This document shows positions 5,950 through 6,180 of a stretch of DNA of 6,180 bases, in pieces. The DNA lies in assembly GCA_045046905.1 (NCBI GenBank), contig JASFYU010000118.1, forward strand, positions 1-6,180, read 5' to 3'. The notes under the pieces were generated by a model. It was not told the DNA's origin and made no database searches. It saw only the letters and a program-made list of their open reading frames with translations. Position numbers and translations under genes: made by a program. Numbering within the stretch: the stretch's first letter is position 1; each line of letters starts with the position of its first letter. Source of the DNA: JASFYU01 sp045046905. GTDB lineage: Bacteria > Bacteroidota > Bacteroidia > Flavobacteriales > Flavobacteriaceae.

Positions 5950-6180
5950 CTAATCGGTCAGTATGGTTTTAGAAATCAAATGGCCCTCTTCCGAAAACCC
6001 CTGTATCGAAAATAGAAGCTCTTTCGGTTTATGTTGCTTTAAGATTTTGAAAAATACTTCGCCATTTTTATCGGTCTTTAGAGTTGGTTTCCAGTCAACT
6101 TCCATCCAATCTTTAACACCGATCTTGTTCATATCGTAAATGGGGGAATAGTATTTTTTACTTTTGTCGTAACCATTGGT
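5950..6180 (-). CDS. C-terminus of a large surface/TonB-plug or macroglobulin-like protein (partial)
   Basis: The frame is open from base 6180 to a stop at 5950-5952, 76 residues of a gene whose start lies beyond the window; the internal ATG at 6132 is not the real start. The text NGYDKSKKYYSPIYD, then VDWKPTLKTDKNGEVFFKI and FSIQGFSEEGHLISK resembles the end of Bacteroidetes proteins with MG2/carboxypeptidase-regulatory and TonB-plug-like domains. In these a segment of the type GxxxxKxYYSPxY is followed by a beta-sandwich with WxPxxxTDxNG and a final strand with IxGxSExG. Such proteins are envelope-associated; their function is poorly defined. This identification rests on motif memory and is moderate. 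About 150 bases (5802-5949) separate it from the IS1595 remnant; no convincing terminator is seen there. Confidence 0.7.
   Translation of the reverse strand, partial: TNGYDKSKKYYSPIYDMNKIGVKDWMEVDWKPTLKTDKNGEVFFKILKQHKPKELLFSIQGFSEEGHLISKTILTD

Overview
The window looks like chromosome from a marine-type member of the Bacteroidetes, probably a flavobacterium. This rests on a TTG-N19-TAnnTTTG-like promoter, AT-rich intergenic DNA, IS families common in that phylum, and fragments of a sulfatase and a Tat-type sugar isomerase such as polysaccharide-degrading Bacteroidetes carry. No 16S gene or other marker is present, so genus-level placement is inference.

Layout. 1-1024 (+) is a decayed IS1380-family transposase, with at least two frame changes and two in-frame stops. 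1223-1414 (+) is the N-terminal stub of a sugar phosphate isomerase/epimerase, which ends abruptly against 1415-1839 (-), the broken 3' part of a gene I do not recognise. 1858-1890 is a strong terminator closing the only complete operon in the window, 1916-4575 (-). That operon is a two-gene molybdenum hydroxylase of the isoquinoline 1-oxidoreductase / aldehyde dehydrogenase type: a small [2Fe-2S] subunit (4105-4575) followed, with an ATGA overlap, by a Tat-exported molybdopterin-binding large subunit (1916-4108). A good Bacteroidetes promoter lies just upstream (4603-4634). 4836-5129 (+) is the N-terminal third of an IS5-family transposase, truncated where it meets 5109-5408 (-), the N-terminal stub of a sulfatase cut a few residues after its CSPAR active-site motif. 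5437-5801 (-) is an IS1595-type transposase with a frameshift and an internal deletion of its catalytic core. 5950-6180 (-) is the C-terminus of a large surface-type protein that enters from outside the window.

How it fits together. The iorAB-like pair should form one periplasmic oxidoreductase: electrons released at the molybdenum site pass through the two [2Fe-2S] clusters to an acceptor not encoded here. Everything around it is wreckage of three IS families and of at least three host genes (isomerase, unknown gene, sulfatase), so the region reads as a rearrangement hotspot in which one intact operon survives. I found no CRISPR array, RNA gene or recognisable new defence or mobile system. 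The most worthwhile leads are the unidentified broken gene, the gene-fragment junctions, and the unknown substrate and electron acceptor of the molybdoenzyme.
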